From assembly GCF_000365425.1 (NCBI RefSeq), contig NZ_AQOV01000001.1, positions 2,542,001 through 2,606,000 on the forward strand: a stretch of 64,000 nucleotides of DNA, given 5' to 3'. The position numbers and the translations under genes were made by a program. Source of the stretch: Methylomonas sp. MK1. GTDB lineage: Bacteria > Pseudomonadota > Gammaproteobacteria > Methylococcales > Methylomonadaceae. This document shows positions 18,097-29,159 of this stretch, piece by piece. Numbering within the stretch: the stretch's first letter is position 1; each line of letters starts with the position of its first letter. The notes below the pieces were generated by a model. That model searched no databases. It saw only the letters and a list, made by a program, of their open reading frames with translations, and was not told the origin of the DNA.

Positions 18097-20127
18097 ATGG
18101 ATTTTGTTATTTCGCCCGCAATCGCTTTGATGGATAGGCTCCGCTATCCCGCAAAATTTGCGCTGCTATTCAGCATCGTGCTGATCCCCATGCTGTTCAT
18201 GGCCGGCACCTTGGTCAGGCAATTTCAGACGGAAATCGACTCCTTGGAGCGAGAACGCCATGGCCTAAGTTACATCGCCGCCCTCAGAAAACCTATCGAG
18301 CACATTCAACAGCATCGGGGCATGACCAGCGCGTTTCGCAACGGCGCGACCCAATTTAAGGAACGCATCACTAGTAAACGCGAAGAAATCGATGGCTATT
18401 TTGCGGAACTTGAAAAAACCGACCGCGAACTGCATGACGCCTTGCAAACCGACAGCATGCTCGCCAAGCTCAGCCAACAATGGAACGACATCAAAACACA
18501 TTCCCAGGATCAAGAGTTAAGTGCAGCGATAACCGCTCATAACGTGTTGATTGCCGATGGTTTGAAGCTACTAAACCATATTTCGAATACATCCGGCATC
18601 ATCCTCGACCCCAAGCTCGATAGTTTTCATATGGGATTCGTACTAACGTCCGATTTGCCCGAATTAATCGAAGTGATGGGGCAAGCGCGGGCTCTGGCCT
18701 CCGGCATCGCAGCCAAGGGTAGTTACACGCCGCAAACATTGACCAAGTTGTTAATCTTAATCGCCAATATAGAAACCCATGCCCGCAAGGTGGATGAAGG
18801 CTTGGCCGTGGCGTTTGCGGAAAATCCAGAGGTGTCGCGAAATTTGCGCGGCACCAATGAAAACTACCAAACAGCCTTACAAACCATGCTCGGTTTATTA
18901 CGCCAGCAATTGGTCGAAAGCGAAACCATTTCTGTTGGTAGCGATACGGTATTCGAAACCTCCACCCAAGCCATCACCCAGTCTTACCAACTCTACACCG
19001 GACTGATAGCGGAACTCGACCTGCTTTTTCGCACCCGCAGCGCGGCGGCTGACCGATTTTTACAATTTACGCTGGCCGGACTACTCGGGGTGTTATTGGT
19101 GGTCATTGTGCTATTGCTGGGCTTGACCAAGTCGGTCAGTCGCAACATAACCGCTATTAACATCGCGACTAAACGCGTTGCTCAAAACGACCTGAGCGCG
19201 AGAGTACATATCGATGCCAACGATGAAATGCGGGAGATTGCCGAAAACTTCAACGCCATGATAGACACCAGTTCGGCTTTGCTGAGGGAAATCATTCATA
19301 CCAGTGCCGAATTGCATACGTCGGCGCAAAAAGTCTACACAGTTGCCAGCCAAAGCGCGATTCATCTCGACCGGCAACGCGAAGAAACCACCTCGGTCGC
19401 GACGGCGGTCAACCAGATGAGCGCTACCATCCAGGACGTTGCCTCCACCACCAATACGGCGGCCCAAGCGGCCAGCACCGCTAACGAGCAAACAAAAAAC
19501 GGTCAAAGCATAGTGGCAAGCGCCACAATATCGATCAGCCAATTGGCTAAAGACATCGAAAGCGCCGCCAATGTGATTCAAAGCCTGGAAAAAAGCAGCG
19601 AATCCATAGGCTCCTTGGTGGACGTGATTAAAAGTATCGCCGAACAAACCAACTTATTGGCCTTGAACGCCGCCATTGAAGCCGCCCGCGCCGGCGAACA
19701 CGGACGCGGTTTTGCGGTAGTGGCCGATGAAGTTCGCAGCCTGGCAAGCCGTACCCAAGAATCAACTGCAGTAATCGAAAACATGATAGGTGAATTACAG
19801 GCCGGATCGCGCGAGGCGGTCGCTGTGATGCAGCAAAGCCGTACGCAAGCTCATATAGGTGTGGAGAAATCTCGGGAGGCGATGCAATCCCTGGAAGCGA
19901 TCAGCCAATCGGTGGAAACCATCGACGCGATGAACCTGCAAATTGCCAGCGCGGCCGAAGAACAAACGGCCGTGACCGAGGAAATCAATCGGAATATCGT
20001 CCACATTACCAATTTATCGGAACACACCAGTAACGGGGCGAATCAGACTACCTCTGAAGCCCACCAGTTGAATCAGCTGGCGGAAAACTTACAAAAACTA
20101 ACCACGCAATTCAAACTGAATATCTAG
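18097..20127 (+). CDS. Methyl-accepting chemotaxis protein with NIT-type sensor domain
   Basis: A 676-residue inner-membrane chemoreceptor. A first helix at about residues 22-40 is followed by a large periplasmic helical domain (about 45-325) that looks like the nitrate/nitrite-sensing NIT domain ([18 protein letters not shown] near its start). A second helix is at about 327-347, and HAMP at about 348-400 (NDLSARVHI). The signalling hairpin has the conserved tip [37 protein letters not shown] split by the usual turn. No CheW-binding pentapeptide is present at the C-terminus. The sensed molecule is inferred only from domain type. No chemotaxis genes adjoin it. Confidence 0.92.
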   Translation: MDFVISPAIALMDRLRYPAKFALLFSIVLIPMLFMAGTLVRQFQTEIDSLERERHGLSYIAALRKPIEHIQQHRGMTSAFRNGATQFKERITSKREEIDGYFAELEKTDRELHDALQTDSMLAKLSQQWNDIKTHSQDQELSAAITAHNVLIADGLKLLNHISNTSGIILDPKLDSFHMGFVLTSDLPELIEVMGQARALASGIAAKGSYTPQTLTKLLILIANIETHARKVDEGLAVAFAENPEVSRNLRGTNENYQTALQTMLGLLRQQLVESETISVGSDTVFETSTQAITQSYQLYTGLIAELDLLFRTRSAAADRFLQFTLAGLLGVLLVVIVLLLGLTKSVSRNITAINIATKRVAQNDLSARVHIDANDEMREIAENFNAMIDTSSALLREIIHTSAELHTSAQKVYTVASQSAIHLDRQREETTSVATAVNQMSATIQDVASTTNTAAQAASTANEQTKNGQSIVASATISISQLAKDIESAANVIQSLEKSSESIGSLVDVIKSIAEQTNLLALNAAIEAARAGEHGRGFAVVADEVRSLASRTQESTAVIENMIGELQAGSREAVAVMQQSRTQAHIGVEKSREAMQSLEAISQSVETIDAMNLQIASAAEEQTAVTEEINRNIVHITNLSEHTSNGANQTTSEAHQLNQLAENLQKLTTQFKLNI

Positions 20128-20136
20128 CAGGAGAAG

Positions 20137-20171
20137 CCGCTACCCGATTTGCGCAGGCGACCAGGTAGCGG
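20137..20171. terminator. Possible bidirectional terminator
   Basis: CCGCTACC (20137-20144) pairs with GGTAGCGG (20164-20171) across a 19-base loop, and a T-rich tract follows on the plus side. It lies between the converging chemoreceptor and truncated-haemoglobin genes. The loop is long, so it is only tentative. Confidence 0.4.
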
Positions 20172-20179
20172 AACCAATT

Positions 20180-20569
20180 TTATTTACCCAGCACTTCGCC
20201 TCTAACGCTTTCTACCAGTGCCGCAGCTTCCGCGATGAGTTCGGCAGGCACATTCAGCTCTTGCATGGTTGCGCCCAGATGTTCCATGACGGCATCGTAA
20301 TGGGAGTCGTTCAAACCCATTTTCACCAAGCGTGCATGGCCGTCGCGCAAAGAACGTCCGGTGTAGTTGTTGGGGCCGCCGAAAGCCACCGTCATAAAGG
20401 TTTTTAAATGCTCGGCTTGTTTAGCCATGTCGGTTCTTTCAAAAAAGCGGTTGATTCGATAATCCCCCAGCACTTTGCCGTAGAACACATCGACCGCCGC
20501 GTTGACTGCCGCTTCGCCGCCGATACGTTCATACAACGATGGTCCTTGCACTTCGTTTTCTTCACTCAT
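20180..20569 (-). CDS. glbN: Group I truncated haemoglobin
   Basis: A 129-residue 2-on-2 globin. YERIGGEAAVNAAVDVFYGKVL is split around the B-helix region, TFMTVAFGGPNNYTGRSL covers the E-helix and turn, and the proximal histidine is in DSHYDAVMEHL. The glycine-rich turns of group I are present. Likely roles are oxygen or nitric oxide chemistry in the cytoplasm. It follows serS by about 160 bases and has its own upstream region. A ribosome site GAGGGGG lies before ATG 20569. Confidence 0.92.
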   Translation of the reverse strand: MSEENEVQGPSLYERIGGEAAVNAAVDVFYGKVLGDYRINRFFERTDMAKQAEHLKTFMTVAFGGPNNYTGRSLRDGHARLVKMGLNDSHYDAVMEHLGATMQELNVPAELIAEAAALVESVRGEVLGK

Positions 20570-20726
20570 GTTACCCCCTCATTATAATTTTCTAATTTTC
20601 GAGGCGGCGTCTAAACCGGCAAACTATTGATTTTGACTGATTTAGCGGCCTCGGCGGCGATGATACCCGATGATAGTTTCGCATCCAAACTATTTCACCA
20701 CCGCCAAAGACCCGACTGATTGTAAG

Positions 20727-22040
<1,314 letters not shown>

Positions 22041-22748
22041 CTATACCTGCTTGCCCAGCCACAAGCCAAGCCAGAGCGCAGCACTGCAAAAAACGACATT
22101 ACTCAAAAAAACGGTAAGCATTGCACCCATATGCGATTCGAAGGAATGGCCGCTTTCCAGCAGGTAGAGAATTAAATATAAACCGGACAGGGTGATGAAT
22201 AAACCAATCAGAACGGTCACTAAAATAGCCCGGTATTCTATTGAAATGGACAGTTTGTGCATCAACACCGTGGCGACGATGCCGATCAAAAACGCGCCGA
22301 TGCCATTAACCAGCGTCAAGGCATAAGGAAACGGCCAATCGAACAGGCGGAATGTACCTTGCGAATAGAAAAATAACCCTTTGCCTAGCGCCAGACCGGC
22401 CCATACGGCCAACAGACACCCAAACACGCTGGCGACAATATTTAGCCCGGCCTTGCTGATTTGACCTTGTTCCAGCAAATAGAAAGTTTCCAGGGAAAAG
22501 CTGGAAAAGGTGGTAAAGCCACCCATCACCCCAACCAGAATCGCGGTGCGGTACTCCAAGGCAATGGTCAGACGTTGCAGAATCAGTGCTTCAGTCATCA
22601 GCCCGATCAGAAACGAGCCGAGCAAATTTACAGTCAAGGTACCGTAAGGAAAGCCCCTACCCAGCCACAGATACATGCCGCTGGAGGCCAGATAGCGCAA
22701 CATGGAACCGATAGCGCCGCCGAGAGCGACCGCGAACAATTGCAACAT
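22041..22748 (-). CDS. crcB: Tandem-fused CrcB/Fluc fluoride channel, second half degenerate
   Basis: CrcB channels export fluoride as antiparallel dimers of about 125-residue, four-helix chains. Here 235 residues hold two CrcB repeats. The first (about 1-125) has the full motif set: VNLLGSFLIG with the conserved Asn41, and GGFTTFSSFS (76-85). The second (about 138-232) keeps Asn148 in VNGIGAFLIG and the EYRAIL helix start, but the GGFTTFSSFS equivalent is LIGLFITLSG (180-189), so most of the pore phenylalanine box and polar track is lost. A one-pore channel is expected. The start shares a base with the orn stop (TGATG). Confidence 0.88.
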   Translation of the reverse strand: MLQLFAVALGGAIGSMLRYLASSGMYLWLGRGFPYGTLTVNLLGSFLIGLMTEALILQRLTIALEYRTAILVGVMGGFTTFSSFSLETFYLLEQGQISKAGLNIVASVFGCLLAVWAGLALGKGLFFYSQGTFRLFDWPFPYALTLVNGIGAFLIGIVATVLMHKLSISIEYRAILVTVLIGLFITLSGLYLILYLLESGHSFESHMGAMLTVFLSNVVFCSAALWLGLWLGKQV

Positions 22749-23299
22749 CAGAATTTAAAGAACGTTTCCCGGTAGTAACGCAGTTCTTCGATGGACTCGA
22801 TAATGTCGTCCAAGGCTTTGTGCGAGGCCTGCTTGTTGAAGCCGTCCTTCAACTGCGGCGCCCAGCGCGCGGCCAATTCTTTCACGGTAGACACATCCAG
22901 GTTACGGTAGTGGAAAAACGCTTCTAATTTGGGCATGTAGCGATACAAAAACCGCCTATCCTGACAAATGCTGTTACCGCATATCGGCGAGGTTTTGGCG
23001 GGCACCCATTGCTGCAAAAACGCGATGGTGCGAGCCTCCGCTTCGGCAGCATCGATTTTGGAGTCTTTGACCCGCTGAATCAGGCCGGATTGACCATGAT
23101 GCTGCTGGTTCCAGTCGTCCATTGCCGCCAACGCCGCGTCGGATTGATGCACCGCCATCACCGGCCCTTCGGCAAGAATGTTCAAATGTTTATCGGTGAC
23201 TACCGTGGCGATTTCGATGATCAGATCGTTATCAGGATCTAAGCCTGTCATTTCCAGATCGATCCAGATAAGATTGTCGGCATCTTGAGCCATTTTCAT
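22748..23299 (-). CDS. orn: Oligoribonuclease
   Basis: A 183-residue DEDDh 3'-5' exonuclease that clears two- to five-base RNA, including pGpG from c-di-GMP breakdown. Motifs are [12 protein letters not shown] (Exo I), [11 protein letters not shown] (Exo II) and [18 protein letters not shown] (Exo III with the general-base histidine). It leads the orn-crcB-serS operon. ATG 23299 is used; a second ATG two codons in is equally possible. Confidence 0.97.
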   Translation of the reverse strand: MKMAQDADNLIWIDLEMTGLDPDNDLIIEIATVVTDKHLNILAEGPVMAVHQSDAALAAMDDWNQQHHGQSGLIQRVKDSKIDAAEAEARTIAFLQQWVPAKTSPICGNSICQDRRFLYRYMPKLEAFFHYRNLDVSTVKELAARWAPQLKDGFNKQASHKALDDIIESIEELRYYRETFFKF

Positions 23300-23382
23300 T
23301 CCATGGTATTAATAATGTTGCGGCAAATTGTAGCATTAGCTAATCTGTACCGCTAATTGTTAACCCCACCTACATAGGCTTG

Positions 23383-24633
23383 ATGAACACGTTTACCGGC
23401 ATTTTTTTAGTAGCTTTAGCCCTTTCCTACGGCATCCAATTCTGGCTGGCAATGCGCCAGAAATCCTACGTTTTACAGCATCGCGAACAGGTGCCGACCG
23501 CCTTTCAAGACCGGGTGTCGCTCAGCGCCCACCAAAAGGCTGCCGATTACACCATAGAGAAAAGCAAACTGGGCGACATCGACAGCGTGGTCGGCATGGT
23601 CTTTTTGCTGGCGCTGACCTTGGGTGGCGGCATCAGCCTGGTCTTCGATTTCTGGTCGACCTTCGATTTGTCGCCACTGATGGCCAGTTTGTTCTCAATG
23701 GCCAGCATTTTTCTGCTGATGACCGTGATTGAAATCCCGTTCAGTTTGTACCAAACCTTTGTCATCGAAGAAAAATACGGCTTCAATAAGAGCAAACTGC
23801 CGCAGTTCGTGAAAGACCAAATGATGTCCATGGGCTTAACCTTGGTGATCGGCTTACCGATTCTGGCGCTGATTCTGTGGGTAATGGAGAGCATCGGCGG
23901 CCTCTGGTGGCTGTATGCCTGGGCCATCATCATGAGTTTTTCGCTGTTGATGAGCTGGCTGTTTCCGACCGTGATCGCCCCGCTGTTCAACAAATTCGAG
24001 CCTATGCAGGAAGGCTCTCTGAAACAACGCATTCAGGGTTTGCTGGAACGCTGCGGCTTTAACAGCCAAGGCATTTTCATCATGGACGGCTCACGCCGTT
24101 CCGGCCACGGCAATGCGTATTTCACCGGCTTGGGCAATAACAAGCGTATCGTGTTCTTCGACACCCTGGTCAATTCGCTGGACGAGGAAGAACTGGAGGC
24201 GGTGCTGGCGCATGAGCTAGGTCATTTCAAATGCAAACACACCATTAAAATGCTGGTCGCTTCGTCGGTGATGACACTAATCAGCTTTGCAGTCTTGGGC
24301 TGGTTGATTACTCAGGATTGGTTTTTTGACGGCCTAGGCGTCAGCACGCACTCCAACGCCGCGGCGCTGTTGCTGTTTATGCTGGTATCGCCTGTCTTCA
24401 CCACCTTCATGCAACCGATCAGCGCCTACTTTCAGCGTAAATTCGAGTTCGAAGCCGACGACTTTGCCACCCGCAATGCCCAAGGCAGCAAAATGATCAG
24501 CGGTTTGGTGAAACTTTACGAAGAAAACGCCAGCACCCTGACGCCCGACCCACTTTACTCGGCGTTCCATTACAGCCATCCGCCCGCCGCGATCCGCATA
24601 GCGCATATCGAAGAAAAGATGCAGTCCGCCTGA
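23383..24633 (+). CDS. M48-family integral membrane metalloprotease (Ste24/CAAX prenyl protease 1-like)
   Basis: A 416-residue inner-membrane zinc protease with the Ste24p layout. Several helices come first (about 60-85, 95-120, 145-165, 170-195). The zinc motif HELGH is at 277-281, flanked by two more helices, and the third ligand glutamate is in FEFEADDFATRNA. The length and N-terminal region fit Ste24 rather than the shorter HtpX. A TTG directly before ATG 23383 could be read instead. Likely role: membrane protein quality control. The stop overlaps the rsgA start by one base (TGATG). Confidence 0.92.
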   Translation: MNTFTGIFLVALALSYGIQFWLAMRQKSYVLQHREQVPTAFQDRVSLSAHQKAADYTIEKSKLGDIDSVVGMVFLLALTLGGGISLVFDFWSTFDLSPLMASLFSMASIFLLMTVIEIPFSLYQTFVIEEKYGFNKSKLPQFVKDQMMSMGLTLVIGLPILALILWVMESIGGLWWLYAWAIIMSFSLLMSWLFPTVIAPLFNKFEPMQEGSLKQRIQGLLERCGFNSQGIFIMDGSRRSGHGNAYFTGLGNNKRIVFFDTLVNSLDEEELEAVLAHELGHFKCKHTIKMLVASSVMTLISFAVLGWLITQDWFFDGLGVSTHSNAAALLLFMLVSPVFTTFMQPISAYFQRKFEFEADDFATRNAQGSKMISGLVKLYEENASTLTPDPLYSAFHYSHPPAAIRIAHIEEKMQSA

Positions 24634-25544
24634 TGGCAGACCTGCACCAGGGCTTGGTCGTCGCCCATCTCGGCAAGGGTATCGCCGTGGAAGTGAGCGA
24701 CGATGATGGCTTAGCTGCCGAACAACTCGTGCTCTGCCAGACTTTACGTAAACTGGACACTGTGGTGGTCGGCGACCGGGTGATGCTGTCGATGTCCTCG
24801 CCCGATCAAGGCCGCATCGAGCAGATACTACCCAGACGCTCGGTGTTGCAGCGTCCCAGCCGCGGCAACGACACGCGGCCGGTAGCGGCTAATCTAGATA
24901 CCATTTTTATCGTCTTCGCCGCCGAACCGGAATGCGATTTTTTGCTGCTGGATCAATACCTGGCAATCTGCGAAAACTGCAATATCGATGCTGCTTTGGT
25001 GTTAAATAAAGTCGATCTGCCGCTGTCACCTGTGGTTGAAGAAGGGTTAGCCTATTATCAAAACTTGGGCTACAGCCTGCATAGAGTCAGTGCCAACCAA
25101 AAAATCGGCATAGCCGGCTTGCAACAGGTTTTGGCGCAGCGAACCAGCATGTTCGCCGGCCAATCCGGGGTTGGCAAGTCCTCATTAACTAATGCGCTAT
25201 TGCCGGATCGGAATTTAAAGATCAACAGCGTATCTGAAATCACCCGCCACGGTCGCCACACCACTACTGCCGCGACGCTTTACCATTTACCCGGCGGCGG
25301 CGATCTGATCGACAGCCCCGGCGTCGCGATATTTGGCTTGGCGGGGTTGTCGGAAGGGCAACTGGCTTGGGGTTATAGAGAGTTTCAGCCTTACATTTCA
25401 AAATGCCGCTTCAACGACTGTCGGCACGTCACCGACAAGGATTGCGCGGTGCGGCTGGCCGTAGAAGCGGGGCAAATTGCTTCCGAGCGCTATCAGCGCT
25501 TCTTAAAACTCAGAGAAAAGATGCCGCCAGGCAATCGCAACTAA
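24633..25544 (+). CDS. rsgA: Ribosome small subunit-dependent GTPase RsgA
   Basis: A 303-residue circularly permuted GTPase that matures the 30S subunit. An OB domain covers residues about 1-80. The G motifs occur in permuted order: G4 LVLNKVDL, then the P-loop GQSGVGKSSL, then G3 DSPGV. The C-terminal zinc motif is KCRFNDCRHVTDKDCAV. It is coupled to the protease gene and in the same direction; the orn gene is divergent upstream, the standard gammaproteobacterial neighbourhood. Confidence 0.97.
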   Translation: MADLHQGLVVAHLGKGIAVEVSDDDGLAAEQLVLCQTLRKLDTVVVGDRVMLSMSSPDQGRIEQILPRRSVLQRPSRGNDTRPVAANLDTIFIVFAAEPECDFLLLDQYLAICENCNIDAALVLNKVDLPLSPVVEEGLAYYQNLGYSLHRVSANQKIGIAGLQQVLAQRTSMFAGQSGVGKSSLTNALLPDRNLKINSVSEITRHGRHTTTAATLYHLPGGGDLIDSPGVAIFGLAGLSEGQLAWGYREFQPYISKCRFNDCRHVTDKDCAVRLAVEAGQIASERYQRFLKLREKMPPGNRN

Positions 25545-25591
25545 TCTCTCCAAACAGATGATTTCGCACCCCGGATCAATTCAATCGGTTC

Positions 25592-25620
25592 TTGCACGGT
25601 ATTCTCGGTTCGCGTAAATT
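25592..25620 (+). promoter_or_regulatory. Candidate sigma-70 promoter of the E1-E2-ACP operon
   Basis: TTGCAC (25592-25597) and TAAATT (25615-25620) with a 17-base spacer, about 45 bases before the E1 start. It is the best match in the 122-base gap after rsgA. Confidence 0.4.
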
Positions 25621-25666
25621 ATATTCTTATGACTAAAGCACTATCCAAGACCGCCGGAACCAGTAA

Positions 25667-27694
25667 ATGGACACACATAAAGTAGCACGCCTTCCGGAGG
25701 ATAAAACTTGGGAAGTGCCGGGCTTCACACGAGACGAACACGGTAAACCGCAAATCGGTCTTGAGCCGGAAAGTCTTTATGCTTACGGTCATCTGATACG
25801 CCTGACCGAAGAGCTGGTGCTTGATCAATTTTCCCGCGGCCTGGTCTCGGGCACCACCCACACCTGCATCGGCCAAGAACTTACCGCATTATCGGTGGTG
25901 CGTGCCTTGGATCATCCTGATGACGCCGTCCTCTCCAATCATCGCAATCACGGGCATTTCCTGTCGTACTCCGGCGACTTTGTCGGGCTGGTTGGCGAAA
26001 TTATGGGTCGCGAGGCTGGCGCCTGCGGCGGTTGGGGCGGCAGTCAACATCTGGTTCACCGCAATTTTCACAGTAACGGCGTGCAGGGCGGCATGTTGGG
26101 CATTGGCGCGGGTCTGGCGCTGGCGCGCAAGCTGCACGGCAGTTCCGGAATCGTGGCGGCCATCATTGGCGACGGCACGCTCGGCCAGGGCTTGGTCTAC
26201 GAAGCTATGAATCTGGCGTCGGTCTGGAACGCACCGTTGCTGGTCGTGGTCGAGAACAATGGCATTTCTCAAACTACCGTCAGTCGCGACAACCTGGGCG
26301 GCGATATCGAAGCCCGCGGCGCGGCATTCGGACTACCCACTTGGCGCCTTGCCGACAATGACCCCGAGTTCTGCAGCAAAGTGGCGGACGTAGTCAGCGC
26401 AGTCCGCACGAGTCGCGGCCCAGGCTTCCTTGTGATCGACACCCGGCGGATGGGCCCCCACAGCAAAGGCGACGATCTGCGCGATCCAAATGAGCTTGCA
26501 GAAATTCGCGCCCGCGATCCTTTGGCGGCGTTGGCCAGGCAGTTGCCAGCCGATACGCTGACTTCTATCGAGTCACGCAATCGCGAATTCGTGGAAGCAG
26601 TGCGCCAAGCAGCCAACGCCTCGCCGGAAGCCACACTCGCTGAACCCCCTACACACATCTTCACCAACCAACTTGAGCACCCTTTGCCCAGTTATCCGCC
26701 AATCCCGGCCGGTAGTAATGTGCGGCAGGTGCTTAACACCGCCTTGCAATTCCTGCTCAAGTCCGATCAGCGCACGCTATTAATCGGCGAAGACCTGCAC
26801 GACCCCTACGGCGGCGCCTTCAAAGTCACTCAAGGCCTGTCCAGCGAATTTCCCGGTCGCGTCATTTCCACACCGATCAGCGAGGCCGGCATCACCGGCT
26901 CGTCTATCGGCTTGTCGCTTGACGGCTACTTACCCATCGTGGAAATCATGTTCGCCGATTTCCTGTCGCTATGCCTGGATCAACTGCTGAACCATGCCGT
27001 GAAGTTTCCCGGCATGTTCGCCGATACCTCGGTACCTATCGTAATCCGCACACCTTGCGGCGGCAGACGCGGTTACGGCCCCACACACAGCCAAAGTCCT
27101 GAGCATTTGTTTACCTCGGTGCCTGGCCTGACCGTGGTTTACGGCAGCCACAGACATAATGTTGCCGAACTTCTGATCGACGCCGTACTGGGCTGGCACT
27201 ATCCGGTGTTGTTTCTTGAGCACAAGCTACTTTACGGCGAAAAAATGGATCCGGCGGATTATATCGCGCTGCCGGCAACGGATGATGTCGCTACCCACCT
27301 GTTCCCTACATTACGTCGCGGCGCAACCGAACCTGACCTTACATTAGTAAGCTACGGCGGCATGCTAACGATGACCGAAGCCGTGGCAAACAGACTGGAA
27401 AGCGAAGAAGAGCTGGAAGTCGAAATCGTATCGCCGTCCCTGCTGTCGCCACTGCCGCGCGAATCGTTGATAAAGCATCTGGCAACGCGGGAGTGCGTGG
27501 TGGTGATCGAGGAATCTCACCACGACTTCGGCGTCAGCGCCGAAATAGCCGCCGCTTTGCTGGAATCCGGATTCAAGGGCCAGTTTCTGCGCATCGGCAC
27601 GCCGCCCGTGCCCATCGCCTCCGCCCGCAGCCTGGAGCGCAGCATTATTCCCGACGAACAATCGATCATCGACCAAATTCTCGACCTTTTTTAA
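25667..27694 (+). CDS. Fused alpha/beta E1 subunit of a 2-oxoacid dehydrogenase
   Basis: A 675-residue thiamine-diphosphate enzyme joining E1-alpha (about 1-330) and E1-beta (about 350-675). The ThDP motif begins GDG at 168-170 and ends NN at 197-198. The alpha half also has HRNHGHFLS and GGWGGSQHLV. The beta half has LLIGEDLHDPYGGAFKVTQGL, IVEIMFADFLSLCLDQLLNH and GGRRGYGPTHSQ. It should decarboxylate a 2-oxoacid and pass the acyl group to the lipoyl arm of the E2 encoded nine bases downstream. The fused form and the setting beside an acyl carrier protein argue against the housekeeping pyruvate or branched-chain complexes. The substrate cannot be told from sequence by eye. Confidence 0.88.
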   Translation: MDTHKVARLPEDKTWEVPGFTRDEHGKPQIGLEPESLYAYGHLIRLTEELVLDQFSRGLVSGTTHTCIGQELTALSVVRALDHPDDAVLSNHRNHGHFLSYSGDFVGLVGEIMGREAGACGGWGGSQHLVHRNFHSNGVQGGMLGIGAGLALARKLHGSSGIVAAIIGDGTLGQGLVYEAMNLASVWNAPLLVVVENNGISQTTVSRDNLGGDIEARGAAFGLPTWRLADNDPEFCSKVADVVSAVRTSRGPGFLVIDTRRMGPHSKGDDLRDPNELAEIRARDPLAALARQLPADTLTSIESRNREFVEAVRQAANASPEATLAEPPTHIFTNQLEHPLPSYPPIPAGSNVRQVLNTALQFLLKSDQRTLLIGEDLHDPYGGAFKVTQGLSSEFPGRVISTPISEAGITGSSIGLSLDGYLPIVEIMFADFLSLCLDQLLNHAVKFPGMFADTSVPIVIRTPCGGRRGYGPTHSQSPEHLFTSVPGLTVVYGSHRHNVAELLIDAVLGWHYPVLFLEHKLLYGEKMDPADYIALPATDDVATHLFPTLRRGATEPDLTLVSYGGMLTMTEAVANRLESEEELEVEIVSPSLLSPLPRESLIKHLATRECVVVIEESHHDFGVSAEIAAALLESGFKGQFLRIGTPPVPIASARSLERSIIPDEQSIIDQILDLF

Positions 27695-27703
27695 AGGACA
27701 GCC

Positions 27704-28807
27704 ATGCCCACTTTCCAAACCGTCCCCTGCGTGAACATCAACGACGAGTTCGTGGACGTCGTCAGCATCGACGTCAAGCAAGGCGAGTTCGTCAATAGCG
27801 GTGACATAGTCGCCACCGTCGAAACCGACAAATCCATGATAGACGTGGTAGCGGAACAGGACGGCTACGTGCTGAGGGTCGACTGCGAACCGGGACAAAA
27901 AATTCGCGTCGGTGCAGTGATGTTCTGGCTGGGCGCCACGCGCGACGAAGCCATCCCCGAAGAAACCAAGGACACTTCGTCAACAGCAAGCGCTGTGCGC
28001 CAACCCACGGCCAAAGCCAGAGCCATGCTAAAGGAACTGGACATCGACCCGGCCCGCGTCCCCGCCAGCGGTGAACGCCTTTCGGTGGCCGACATCGAAA
28101 CCTGGTTAAGCAAGGGCGGTAAGCCCGGCAAAGCCGCCGTATCTAGCCAAACGGCGATACGGCGGGAAGACGCGCCAACGGTTGCCGGCGACTTGCGGGA
28201 ACTGTCGCCGGAAGCCGCGGGCATGCTGCATACAGTGGCTTGGCATCGGGATTTTGCGGCCTCGGCCTATCTGGAGGTCGAATACGACCCCAAGCCCTGG
28301 GAGGAAAGAGCCGCCGCCTATGCGGCGGAACATAAGCTGATGCTCTCGCCCTTGCTGCCGCTGATGGCCTTTCGTCTGGCCGAACTGGGCCGCGAACGTC
28401 CGCTGATCAATTCCACGATAGTCAACGGCCAGCGTTTCCAATATACGCCGGTGAATATCGGCTTTACCGTGCAGGCCGGCTCTATGCTTTATCTGACCGT
28501 GGTCCGCGACACTCAAGACATGGACGCGGCGCAATTCATCGGCGCCCTCGGCGAGGTACAGCGCCACGCCATGGCTCACAAGCTACCGCCGCAGGAAGCC
28601 TCCGGCGCCACCTTATCGTTTTCGAGTATGGCGCGCTGGAATGTCAGCCGCCACACCCCCATTTTACCGCCGCAAACAGCGCTAATTATCGCCCACGCAG
28701 CCCCGAAAAATTCGGAAAAGGCCGTCCTGGGCGCCACTTACGATCATCGCGTTCTTACGGGTTTTGACGTCGCACAAGTGCTGCTGGCGTTGTCTCGTCC
28801 GGCATAA
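27704..28807 (+). CDS. Lipoyl-bearing E2 acyltransferase of the dedicated 2-oxoacid dehydrogenase
   Basis: A 367-residue E2 with a single lipoyl domain (about 1-80, lipoyl lysine K43 in ETDKSM), a subunit-binding domain (about 105-140, KARAMLKELDIDPARVPASG) and a shortened catalytic domain (about 170-367). The catalytic signature is DHRVLTG (H348): the histidine is kept, but the usual DHRxxDG aspartate is threonine. In the normal reaction the acyl group goes from lipoate to CoA; here an acyl carrier protein gene follows directly, so transfer toward ACP is possible. No E3 gene is in the cluster, so lipoate reoxidation would borrow the general one. AAAGGA precedes ATG 27704. Confidence 0.87.
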   Translation: MPTFQTVPCVNINDEFVDVVSIDVKQGEFVNSGDIVATVETDKSMIDVVAEQDGYVLRVDCEPGQKIRVGAVMFWLGATRDEAIPEETKDTSSTASAVRQPTAKARAMLKELDIDPARVPASGERLSVADIETWLSKGGKPGKAAVSSQTAIRREDAPTVAGDLRELSPEAAGMLHTVAWHRDFAASAYLEVEYDPKPWEERAAAYAAEHKLMLSPLLPLMAFRLAELGRERPLINSTIVNGQRFQYTPVNIGFTVQAGSMLYLTVVRDTQDMDAAQFIGALGEVQRHAMAHKLPPQEASGATLSFSSMARWNVSRHTPILPPQTALIIAHAAPKNSEKAVLGATYDHRVLTGFDVAQVLLALSRPA

Positions 28808-28838
28808 CCCACACATATAAACCAGAGGCTACCGATAA

Positions 28839-29105
28839 ATGAACTTAAATCCCGACGAGATTAAAGCTGCGATTCGCAACAAGGTCATAGAGCTTGCCAA
28901 AGCGCTGGACATGGACGCATCCGACATTACCGACGACGACATTCTGCCTGCCACCGGCCTGCTCGACTCCGGCGCCATTCTGGAACTGGTGGTCTGGTTC
29001 GAGGCCAGCTACGACTTTCGCATCAAACAGGAAGACATGAACATCGACAATCTCGGCTCGATTAACGCGATGACCAACTTTCTGCTTTCCAGCAAACCAG
29101 CGTAA
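28839..29105 (+). CDS. Acyl carrier protein
   Basis: An 88-residue four-helix carrier. The phosphopantetheine serine is S44 in LLDSGAIL, a DSG variant of the usual DSL. Surrounding acidic helices fit (ITDDDILPATG, then FEASYDFRIKQEDMNIDNL). It lies 31 bases after E2 and is not next to fatty-acid synthesis genes, so it is a specialised carrier. It probably takes the acyl product of the E1/E2 pair, directly or through a ligase elsewhere, and hands it to the GNAT protein downstream. Confidence 0.9.
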   Translation: MNLNPDEIKAAIRNKVIELAKALDMDASDITDDDILPATGLLDSGAILELVVWFEASYDFRIKQEDMNIDNLGSINAMTNFLLSSKPA

Positions 29106-29159
29106 CCATAACAATCACCCCATACGCCTATTTGACCCCATTGCGCTGAAGGAATAATC

